A DNA stretch of 64,000 bases from Rhizobium hidalgonense (lineage in GTDB: Bacteria > Pseudomonadota > Alphaproteobacteria > Rhizobiales > Rhizobiaceae). This document shows positions 48,802 to 55,940 of this stretch, in pieces. The notes under the pieces were generated by a model. It had not been told where the DNA came from, made no database searches, and saw only the letters and a list, made by a program, of their open reading frames with translations. The position numbers and the translations under genes are program-made. The stretch covers positions 267,949 to 331,948 of the forward strand of contig NZ_LODW01000082.1 in assembly GCF_002914525.1 (NCBI RefSeq). Reading direction: 5' to 3'. Position 1 is the stretch's first letter; each line of letters starts with the position of its first letter.

Positions 48802-49814
48802 ATAGGCGGAATCCGGCCGAGCGGGATGAAGCCACTGACGGTGGCGTTGCCGTGATCGACGACGAGATCGACCGAGACCTTGTCTTTGCCGCCGGCAAGC
48901 GATTTCAAGAGCTTCGTCGCCGTATCGACGGTCGAGGCAACATCCGGAAAGGCCTGTTTCAAGCTGTGGCCCCAGGGGCCGAGCTGTTCGATCTCCAGCT
49001 TGAATTTTCCGGAGAGCAGACCCTGCTCGTCGAAGGAGAAGGGGCCGGTCAGCGTCATTACCTTGCCGTCGCCGATGTCGGCGACGATGCGGCGCAGTTC
49101 GCCGCTGGCGCCGTTGAGGCCGCTCGGATCACTGCCGTCGATCAAGCCGGCTTTGCCGGCGACGGTCAGATCGATGCTGGCAGAGAATTTCGGGAAGATC
49201 TGCGGCCAGTCCTTGATCGCCGTATTCGCATCCTGCACGGAGATCGCGCCGTCCAGATCGCCGCTGTTCTGGCGCAGATGGATTTCGGTGCGAGCCGCAT
49301 CGAAGCTGATTGTCTGGCCGGTGTAGGAGGAGACGGCCGTCGCCTTCAGGCCATCGATGGCGGTCGAGCTGCGGTTGATGCCCCTGAGCCTGGTCGCCAG
49401 ACTCGCCTGCAGATCCGTCCATTGCGCCGAGATCGAAAGGCCGTTGGTGGTGCGGATCTCAGCCGGCGAATCGAGTTCCCAGACGATATTCCCGGGTGCG
49501 TAGACCTGGGCTGCCGAGCGCAGCGCTCCGAAGCTGGCCGAGACGCCGTTGACATTGTCGTCGACATCGACCTTGGAGCAGAACAGGCCGATGCGGAAGG
49601 GATAGCCGCGGAATTCGATATCGGAGCATTCGCCGGTCACGCCTGCCTGGTCGCGCGGCGCGATCGCCTTCAGCACCGTGGTCTTCAACGCCGAGGCCGC
49701 ATAGAACCAGCCGCCGGTATAAAGCGCGATCACCAGGAGGATGCCGCCGCCCAGCAGCCAGAATTTCTTACTGCTACCGGATTGGCTGCTGCCGGATTGG
49801 CTTGACGCTGCCAT
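48798..49814 (-). CDS. DUF2125 membrane-anchored protein
   Basis: The protein (338 residues from MAASSQSGSSQSG) has an N-terminal membrane helix (FWLLGGGILLVIALYTGGWF) and a large periplasmic beta-rich DUF2125 domain containing CSDIEFRGYPFRIGLFCSK. It resembles AsmA-like/envelope proteins; function unknown. The ATG at 49814 has a GGAG site; the ATG at 49826 is an alternative. Note the near repeat SSQSG at the start. Confidence 0.88.
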   Translation of the reverse strand: MAASSQSGSSQSGSSKKFWLLGGGILLVIALYTGGWFYAASALKTTVLKAIAPRDQAGVTGECSDIEFRGYPFRIGLFCSKVDVDDNVNGVSASFGALRSAAQVYAPGNIVWELDSPAEIRTTNGLSISAQWTDLQASLATRLRGINRSSTAIDGLKATAVSSYTGQTISFDAARTEIHLRQNSGDLDGAISVQDANTAIKDWPQIFPKFSASIDLTVAGKAGLIDGSDPSGLNGASGELRRIVADIGDGKVMTLTGPFSFDEQGLLSGKFKLEIEQLGPWGHSLKQAFPDVASTVDTATKLLKSLAGGKDKVSVDLVVDHGNATVSGFIPLGRIPPI

Positions 49815-49864
49815 GATGTTCTCCAATGGTGAATCGCAAATGTGATTCCGGTCTGGCGTGCGAT

Positions 49865-50395
49865 ATGGACGAATTTTGGGTGTTTGGCTACGGTTCGCTG
49901 ATGTGGAATCCGGGCTTCGAGTTTTTGGAACGGGCAGATGCTCTGGTGCACGGCTACAGGCGTTCGCTCTGTGTACGCTCCTTCGTCCATCGCGGCACGC
50001 GCGACAGTCCGGGCCTCGTCCTCGGCCTCGACAGAGGCGGCGCCTGCCGCGGCATGGCCTTCCGTATTTCCCCGGATAAATGGGATGAGGTGATCGATTA
50101 TCTGCGCGCCCGCGAACTGGTCACCAATGTCTATCTGGAGCGGCGGGTGCGGCTGCAATTTGCCGGAGGCCGCAGGGTGGGTGCGGTTACTTATGTTGCC
50201 GATCGCGACCATGAGCAATATGCCGGTACGCTCGACACATTTGAGGCGGCGCGCGTGGTGAACGAGGCCACGGGCCAGTCCGGGCCGAACGATGCCTATG
50301 TTTTCAACACGCTGGCACATCTGAGGCAGATGGGCATTCGCGATCACTGGCTGGAGCAGGTCGTCAACGAAGTGGAGCGGCTGCGCGCCGCTTGA
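49865..50395 (+). CDS. ChaC-type gamma-glutamylcyclotransferase
   Basis: From MDEFWVFGYGSLMWNPGFEF the protein has 176 residues, with the FGYGSL substrate-binding motif, RSLCVRSFVHRGTRDSPGLV and YVADRDHEQYAG. ChaC enzymes cleave glutathione to 5-oxoproline and Cys-Gly. The frame opens at 49826 but family members start with this motif. It is divergent from the DUF2125 gene and convergent with the acyltransferase. Confidence 0.9.
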   Translation: MDEFWVFGYGSLMWNPGFEFLERADALVHGYRRSLCVRSFVHRGTRDSPGLVLGLDRGGACRGMAFRISPDKWDEVIDYLRARELVTNVYLERRVRLQFAGGRRVGAVTYVADRDHEQYAGTLDTFEAARVVNEATGQSGPNDAYVFNTLAHLRQMGIRDHWLEQVVNEVERLRAA

Positions 50396-50397
50396 CT

Positions 50398-51219
50398 TCA
50401 GGCGGTCGCCGCCTTGAGCTTGCGCAGCTCCGCCAGCCTTTCGACTGCGGTCGGCGGCAGCGGCAGATGCGGGTTCGCCTCGACGGTTTCAAGCAGAAGC
50501 TCGTCGCTTGCCCGTTCCGAAACCTCGATCAGACGGGCGAAAAACGCGTCCGGATCCATGCCCGGCAGGATCGGCGGCAGGATCCTGACCTTGAAATGGC
50601 CGGGATAACGACGAATGCTCCGGCGTGGCCAGAACAGACCGGGATGCATGACGATCGGCACCACGGGAATGGCGAGATCGCGGTACATACGGGCGATGCC
50701 GTATTTATAGACCGGCTCGGCGCCCGGCGGGCGGCGGGTGCCCTCGGGATAGATGATCAGCTGGCGGCCGGTCGAAAGCTCTTGCTTTGTGCGCTTCAAC
50801 ACTTCCACCATCACCTTGCCGCGGGCGCCGCGATCGACGGGGATCACCCGCTGCTTCTTGGCATACCAGCCGAACAGCGGAATCCACATCAGTTCGCGCT
50901 TCAGAATGTAGACCGGGTCCTTCAGCCAGGGCAGCAAGGCATAGGTATCCCAGAAGGACTGGTGCTTCGGCGCCAGGATGTAGCTGCCATCAGGCAGGTT
51001 CTCCAGACCCTCGATCTCGAAGGTGGTGCCGACGATCACCCGCATCAGCCAGTGGTTGGAGCGCGCCCAGTTCTTCGGGATCGCATAGGCGGTCAGGCGT
51101 GGCGCCAGAAAATAATATGGCGAGAGCACGATCATCCGGATGATGAGGTTGGCGTAGAAGATCGTGTTGAAGAGGACGGAACGCAGAGCGATCATGAAAC
51201 TTTCCCGAGGCATGCTCAC
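50398..51219 (-). CDS. 1-acyl-sn-glycerol-3-phosphate acyltransferase (PlsC)
   Basis: The 273-residue protein has an N-terminal membrane segment, the catalytic KHQSFWDT (HX4D), and the YPEGTRRPPG substrate motif. It makes phosphatidic acid at the inner membrane. The ATG at 51195 (MIALRSVLF) has the better ribosome site (gggaaag) and may be the real start, giving 265 residues. Confidence 0.92.
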   Translation of the reverse strand: MSMPRESFMIALRSVLFNTIFYANLIIRMIVLSPYYFLAPRLTAYAIPKNWARSNHWLMRVIVGTTFEIEGLENLPDGSYILAPKHQSFWDTYALLPWLKDPVYILKRELMWIPLFGWYAKKQRVIPVDRGARGKVMVEVLKRTKQELSTGRQLIIYPEGTRRPPGAEPVYKYGIARMYRDLAIPVVPIVMHPGLFWPRRSIRRYPGHFKVRILPPILPGMDPDAFFARLIEVSERASDELLLETVEANPHLPLPPTAVERLAELRKLKAATA

Positions 51220-51323
51220 GCGACCGGCCTACACGATATTAGCCGCCATAAAAAGCGTTTGATGACGCCTCGATGCAAAAGCCTCGAGCATTTTGCCGAT
51301 TTCTCCCGACTCAAGGAAAGGCT

Positions 51324-52040
51324 CTAGTTCTGGCCAGACGCACTTGCCGAGCGCAGCCCAGTGTGGCGGCCGAAGCCGGTGATGTTGCGGGCGCCGGTCA
51401 GCAGCACCTTTACATATTCGGCAAGCATGACGCGCATCGCGTTCGGGTCGGTGAACCAGTTGCGGCTCTTTAAATCCGAATTGACCACGGGATAAGCGAT
51501 GAATTCGATGTCGGGGTCGACATAGGAGAGTTCGGCGAGGCTTCGCGGCATATGGTAATTGTTGGTGACGACGATGACGCTCCTGTAGCCGTTGGCGTGG
51601 ATCCAGTTAGAGGCTTCCTCGGCATTGCCGATCGTGTCGATGGCGTCGTGGCCGATGTCGACGCAGCAGGAAAAAAGGTCGGCCGATCCCTGCGTCATCC
51701 TGCGGATCTGCCTCGGCGTCGTCGTCGGGTGGACGCCGGAGATCAGCAGCCGTTTGCCGGCGCCCTTCTGCAGCAATTCGACGGCCTGGTCGATACGTTG
51801 GTAGCCCCCCGTCAGTACGACGATCGCATCCGCCTTCGGCTCGACCGGAGGCTTCAGAGTCGTGACGGAATCGGCAAAACGCAGGAAGCCGCCGAACACC
51901 AGCGCCATTGCCAGCACGCAGGCAAAGCCGCCCCAGCGCAGCAAGCGGCGGATCAGCCCGCGCCGCGGCGGCAAAGCCGCCGGACGGTCAAGCTCCGGGC
52001 CCTGATGAATCGGGTTGGGTGTCGTATCTCCCATCGTCAT
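51324..52040 (-). CDS. YdcF/ElyC/SanA-family membrane protein
   Basis: The 238-residue protein has one membrane helix (WGGFACVLAMALVFGGFLRF) and a DUF218 domain: ADAIVVLTGGYQRIDQAVEL, GNAEEASNW, VTNNYHMPRSLAEL. The family is tied to envelope and undecaprenyl/peptidoglycan homeostasis. Located between plsC and ftsX on the same strand. Confidence 0.9.
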   Translation of the reverse strand: MTMGDTTPNPIHQGPELDRPAALPPRRGLIRRLLRWGGFACVLAMALVFGGFLRFADSVTTLKPPVEPKADAIVVLTGGYQRIDQAVELLQKGAGKRLLISGVHPTTTPRQIRRMTQGSADLFSCCVDIGHDAIDTIGNAEEASNWIHANGYRSVIVVTNNYHMPRSLAELSYVDPDIEFIAYPVVNSDLKSRNWFTDPNAMRVMLAEYVKVLLTGARNITGFGRHTGLRSASASGQN

Positions 52041-52107
52041 GAATCGTGACTATACGCTGATTGCGGCGCGGAACAGACGCTTTCACAACAAAACGGCATG
52101 GTGACGA

Positions 52108-53121
52108 TCAACTCGCAATGCCGTCGGTGCGTGTTGGGTCCGAGCGCAATGTATCGATTTCATAGATCGTCCGCATGACGGTCAGGCGCGCGGTGAAGGT
52201 GGTCAGCAGCGCGATGACGATCATCGTTGCGAAGATGCCGGCATAACCGAGCACGCCGACGGAAAAGGTGCCGAAAAGCGCGGTGGCCTGGTCCGTCTCC
52301 GGGGTGGCCAACGTGCGGCTCTGCCAGAAACCGGCGGTGGCGAAGAAGAGAGCGGCAAGGGCGCTGCCGATCGCCGAACCTTTGAGGCTGATCTTGAGGA
52401 AATGCTTCTGGAATTCGGTGGCGACGAAGGAGCTTTCGGCGCCGACGAAATGCAGCACTTCGACGATGTGGCGGTTGCCCGACAGCGCGCCGCGCGTGGC
52501 GAAGACGACGGTCAGCACCATGGCAGAGAAGACCAGCAAGAGGATGCCCGTGCCGATCATGACGGTCGTGTGCGCCATCGACACCAGCCGATCGACCCAG
52601 GTGCGGTGATCGTCGAGGCTGGCCTGCGGGATGCTGTCCTTGAGCATCGCCCGCATGCCATCGAAATCCGGCGGATTGCTCTCGTCGATGGTAATGACGA
52701 CCAGGCGGGGGACGGGGAGATCCTTGAGATCGAGACCAGGGCCGAGCCAGGGTTCGAGCAGCCGGGCGGTCGCCGCCTCGTCGACGATCTGGCCGCTCTT
52801 GGTGCCGACGAAGGTCAGCGCCAGGTCGCGCGCCTGCGCCAGCGCCTTTTCCATGTCGAGATTGTCGTCCGGCTTGATCTGGATAGTGATCTCGCGGGAG
52901 ATCTGGCTCTCCCAGCTTGCCGCCGTCGAGCGCACCATGCTGACGCCGCCGAGCGTCAGGCAGGCGAGAAAAGCCATGATTGATATCACCACCATCAAGG
53001 CGCTGCCCTGGATGTTGGACGGCGGCAGGATCGGCGCGGTCGGACGCACGCGCATTTCCGGCCGCTTCTGCTCGGCCTTATCAGGCGCCTTGCCCGGGTT
53101 TCTGGATGGGGGCTCAGTCAT
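52108..53121 (-). CDS. ftsX: Cell-division ABC transporter permease FtsX
   Basis: The 337-residue protein has an N-terminal Pro-rich cytoplasmic part, a membrane segment near 42-65, a periplasmic FtsX extracellular domain, and three more segments (about 196-320). With FtsE it controls septal peptidoglycan hydrolysis. It overlaps the ftsE stop by eight bases. Confidence 0.92.
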   Translation of the reverse strand: MTEPPSRNPGKAPDKAEQKRPEMRVRPTAPILPPSNIQGSALMVVISIMAFLACLTLGGVSMVRSTAASWESQISREITIQIKPDDNLDMEKALAQARDLALTFVGTKSGQIVDEAATARLLEPWLGPGLDLKDLPVPRLVVITIDESNPPDFDGMRAMLKDSIPQASLDDHRTWVDRLVSMAHTTVMIGTGILLLVFSAMVLTVVFATRGALSGNRHIVEVLHFVGAESSFVATEFQKHFLKISLKGSAIGSALAALFFATAGFWQSRTLATPETDQATALFGTFSVGVLGYAGIFATMIVIALLTTFTARLTVMRTIYEIDTLRSDPTRTDGIAS

Positions 53122-53773
53122 AGATATCGAGATGCCCCCCCGAAAGGATCATGCGGCGGGCCTCCACCTGTTCCATCAGCGCCAGGTCATGCGTGGCGAT
53201 GACAACGGCCGTGCCGAGGCGGTTCAGCTCGAGAAAAAGGTTGAGCAGGCGCTTGGCCATCGGCGGGTCGACATTGCCCGTCGGTTCGTCGGCAAGCAGC
53301 ACTTCCGGCCGGTCCATCAGTGCCCGGGCTATCGCGGCGCGCTGCTTCTCGCCGCCTGAGAGCACGGGCGGCAGCACGTTGATGCGTTCGCCGAGGCCGA
53401 CCCATTTCAACAGTTCCAGGACGTCGGTCTTGTAGGAACTCTCATCCTTGCCGCGCACGCGTAAGGGCAGAGCGACATTCTCATAGGTCGTCAGATGGTC
53501 GAGCAGGCGAAAATCCTGGAAGACGATGCCGACGCGGCGGCGCAGCAGCGGCAGTTCCGGGCGGGGAATTTCGGAAATGTCGCGCCCGAACATGCGGATC
53601 AGGCCGCGGGTCGGCTGCAGCGACATGAAGAGCAGCCGCAGCAGCGACGTCTTGCCGGCACCCGATGGGCCCGTCAGGAACTGAAAGGATTTTTTCGGAA
53701 TGTCGAAGGTCAGGTCCCGGAGGATTTCCGGGCCCATGCCATAGCGCAAACCGACATTCTCGAAGTGGATCAA
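53114..53773 (-). CDS. ftsE: Cell-division ATP-binding protein FtsE
   Basis: From a TTG at 53773 the protein has 219 residues, the normal FtsE length (IHFENVGLRYGMGPEILRDL). It shows Walker A GPSGAGKTS, Q-loop VFQDF, signature LSGGEKQR, Walker B VLLADEPT, and the H-loop THD. The frame extends to 53893, but that part is not FtsE-like, so TTG is the probable start. Operon with ftsX. Confidence 0.93.
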   Translation of the reverse strand: MIHFENVGLRYGMGPEILRDLTFDIPKKSFQFLTGPSGAGKTSLLRLLFMSLQPTRGLIRMFGRDISEIPRPELPLLRRRVGIVFQDFRLLDHLTTYENVALPLRVRGKDESSYKTDVLELLKWVGLGERINVLPPVLSGGEKQRAAIARALMDRPEVLLADEPTGNVDPPMAKRLLNLFLELNRLGTAVVIATHDLALMEQVEARRMILSGGHLDIYD

Positions 53774-53813
53774 CGGGCAGCTCAGTCTGTTCTTGGTTTC
53801 ACCGTGTGACTTG

Positions 53814-53897
53814 TTAACCAACACCGTTAACAGCCGGTAAATTTTGCTGGAAAGACGCCCGTTTGATGGCGATCTTTGCGAAGCATTAACCATTAAA
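53814..53897. promoter_or_regulatory. TTAACC sites in the ftsE / 53980 divergent region
   Basis: ttaaccaacaccgttaac (53814-53831) and ttaaccattaaa (53886-53897) resemble the TTAACCAT half site of the alphaproteobacterial cell-cycle regulator CtrA. Spacings do not match the full TTAA-N7-TTAA site, so binding is uncertain. A divergent promoter region for ftsEX and 53980 is expected here. Confidence 0.35.
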
Positions 53898-53979
53898 ATT
53901 TACGACTGAGGAGGATTCGTTTCAATGCCAAGATTCCCCCTGGCAGCGAAACCATGTGGACATCTGCGAGGCAGCCATC

Positions 53980-54630
53980 ATGGAAGCATCCTCCTTCAGC
54001 CGCCGGACGCCGGGCCAGGCCTATGATTTCCTGCCGCCGGAACCCGCACGCCGCCAATATCGCGCGGCGCGTCCCGCCGATATTTCCGACGCCGAATTCG
54101 TAACGCTCGGCAAAGTCCGACCGACGGAGTTTGCTGCAAGAACCTATAACGACAACCGCAGGCGCGCGGCCCAAACACAGGCAGCGCCGCCGCAGCAGGC
54201 GCCGGCAATGGCAACTGTTCTGCGCGATGCGGAAGCTTTCCTGCAGCGCGCGTCGATGCGGAGCTTCGCAGGCTTGGTGCTGGCGCTCGCCGTGCTCGTC
54301 TTCGGGCTTGCGGGCGGCTTTTCCGGTTTTTCGGCAGAGCCGGCCTATTCCGGAGCGCCGCTGCATTTCACCCATGTGACGGTGGCGCCGCGCGACGCGA
54401 ACGGCATGCGGGTGCTCGTCATCAACGGCATCATCGAAAATGACAGCGGCACGACGCAGATGGTGCAGCCGATCCGCGCCGATCTCGTCACCGACGAGCG
54501 GCTGACTGCAAGCATCGTCATCAATCCGCCCTCCGATGTCATCTATAGCGGCCAGAGCCGAGGCTTCTCGGCGCGCGTCCAGCATGCCGGCGGAAAACTA
54601 CCGGAGGTCCGGCTCTCGTTCCTGCCGTAG
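53980..54630 (+). CDS. Membrane-anchored DUF3426-like protein
   Basis: The 216-residue protein has a cytoplasmic N-terminal part, one membrane segment (FAGLVLALAVLVFGLAGGFS) near residue 100, and a C-terminal beta domain (RVLVINGIIENDSGTTQMVQ, then IRADLV) similar to DUF3426 domains. The zinc-finger N-terminus found in many relatives is not visible, since no cysteines occur there. Divergent from ftsE. Confidence 0.65.
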   Translation: MEASSFSRRTPGQAYDFLPPEPARRQYRAARPADISDAEFVTLGKVRPTEFAARTYNDNRRRAAQTQAAPPQQAPAMATVLRDAEAFLQRASMRSFAGLVLALAVLVFGLAGGFSGFSAEPAYSGAPLHFTHVTVAPRDANGMRVLVINGIIENDSGTTQMVQPIRADLVTDERLTASIVINPPSDVIYSGQSRGFSARVQHAGGKLPEVRLSFLP

Positions 54631-54631
54631 A

Positions 54632-54654
54632 CGCCACTTCCGCACCGAGTGGCG
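54632..54654 (+). terminator. Hairpin after 53980
   Basis: cgccact (54632-54638) and agtggcg (54648-54654) form a stem two bases past the stop codon, followed by gaattt. The T-run is weak, so confidence is moderate. Confidence 0.45.
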
Positions 54655-54764
54655 GAATTTCCCGCTGCAGGTCGCGCCAATCCCGTTAATTCATGGCTGA
54701 CGAGGCTGTTTCAAGCTCGCATATGTGCTAACGGCTTACCCTTCTTTTCATGGAGCAAGCCCTT

Positions 54765-55307
54765 ATGCCTGTCGTGCGCGGAAAAAATATCGAGCCGCTC
54801 TTCACTGCCGAGCAGATCGCCGAGCGCAATCATTCGATGGCGCGGGAGATCGCCAACGGCCCGACCAAGGACCTGCTCGTCATCGCCGTGCTCAAGGGTT
54901 CGTTCATCTTCGCCGCCGACCTGATCCGCGCTCTGCATGATAGCGGACTTGCCCCGGAGGTCGAGTTCATCACGCTGTCGAGCTATGGCATCGGCACGGT
55001 TTCGCAGGGCGTCCGCATCGTCAAGGATATCGACAGCGACGTCCATGGCCGCGACGTCCTGCTGATCGACGATATTCTCGAGTCCGGCCGGACGCTGCTG
55101 TTTGCCAAGGAATTGCTGTTCGAGCGCGGCGCGCGCAACGTCACCATCGCCGTGCTGCTCGACAAACGCGTCAAGCGCAAGGAAAAGCTGGAGGCCGATT
55201 ATGTCGGCTTCGAGTGCCCCGACTATTTCGTCGTCGGCTACGGCATGGATGTGGCTTATGCCTTTCGCGAACTGCCCTTCGTCGGCGTGGTCACCGGCGA
55301 CGCCTGA
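54765..55307 (+). CDS. hpt: Hypoxanthine phosphoribosyltransferase
   Basis: The 180-residue protein has the PRPP-binding motif VLLIDDILESGRTL, LSSYGIGTVS and DYFVVGYGMD. It salvages hypoxanthine/guanine to IMP/GMP. Start at 54765 (MPVVRGKNIEPLF) is preferred over 54750. Confidence 0.95.
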   Translation: MPVVRGKNIEPLFTAEQIAERNHSMAREIANGPTKDLLVIAVLKGSFIFAADLIRALHDSGLAPEVEFITLSSYGIGTVSQGVRIVKDIDSDVHGRDVLLIDDILESGRTLLFAKELLFERGARNVTIAVLLDKRVKRKEKLEADYVGFECPDYFVVGYGMDVAYAFRELPFVGVVTGDA

Positions 55308-55383
55308 GCTGCTGCGGCGTGTTCCGGCATCTTTGACCTCCGAAAGATGCGGGGCGCGCTGTCTTGCCGGTCGAGACGGGTTG

Positions 55384-55392
55384 TTAACCATT
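55384..55392. promoter_or_regulatory. CtrA-like half site upstream of cpdR
   Basis: ttaaccatt lies 86 bases before the cpdR start and matches the CtrA half site. In Caulobacter cpdR transcription depends on CtrA (established there), so a similar loop is plausible here. No second TTAA half with seven-base spacing is present. Confidence 0.4.
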
Positions 55393-55477
55393 CCGTCCAT
55401 CGCTTCGCCATCTTTACCGATCGAAAAGGAAAGTCTGGTGATTTCCGTCGCGGGGCTGAAGACGGAGCAATGCACAT

Positions 55478-55837
55478 ATGGCAAGAATTCTGATTACGGA
55501 AGACGAGGACTCCCTGCGGTCTTTCGTAGCTCGGGCGCTCAGGCTCGACGGTCATGAGACGGATGAAGCGGCCGATGGCGCCGAGGGGCTGGAGAAGCTG
55601 AGGGACGGGGCCTACGATCTGCTGCTTTCAGATATCCGCATGCCTGTGATGGATGGCATCGAACTCGCCCATCAGGCAAAAGACGCCTTTCCCGGCCTGA
55701 AGATTCTGCTGATGACCGGTTATGCCGAACAGCGTGAACGGGCCGATGATCTTGCCGAAAAGATCATCGACGTTGTCGCCAAACCATTTGCGCTTCCGGA
55801 TATCCGCAAGGCGGTCGCCAGGGCGCTCGTCGCCTGA
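55478..55837 (+). CDS. cpdR: Single-domain response regulator CpdR
   Basis: The 119-residue receiver has the acidic pocket (TEDED), phosphoacceptor Asp51 (LLLSDIRMP), Thr79 region (LLMTGYAEQ) and Lys (VAKPF). The sequence is the CpdR type with no output domain. It adapts ClpXP for CtrA and other cell-cycle proteins when unphosphorylated. Confidence 0.93.
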   Translation: MARILITEDEDSLRSFVARALRLDGHETDEAADGAEGLEKLRDGAYDLLLSDIRMPVMDGIELAHQAKDAFPGLKILLMTGYAEQRERADDLAEKIIDVVAKPFALPDIRKAVARALVA

Positions 55838-55839
55838 GG

Positions 55840-55925
55840 CATGATGCCGAACGCCTGAGCGGGTTTCGGGACGACGTATGCACCGTCTTGCGGTCACCTG
55901 TTTTAGCGCGCCGCCGATCCATTAT
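55840..55925. repeat. Rhizobial mosaic repeat after cpdR
   Basis: The sequence begins gcatgatgccgaacgcctga and includes gcgggtttcgggacgac and ttttagcgcgccgc. These blocks recur in the other mosaic repeats. It fills the gap between convergent cpdR and the TIGR02302 gene. Confidence 0.4.
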
Positions 55926-55940
55926 ACGGCGGCGTAAGGC

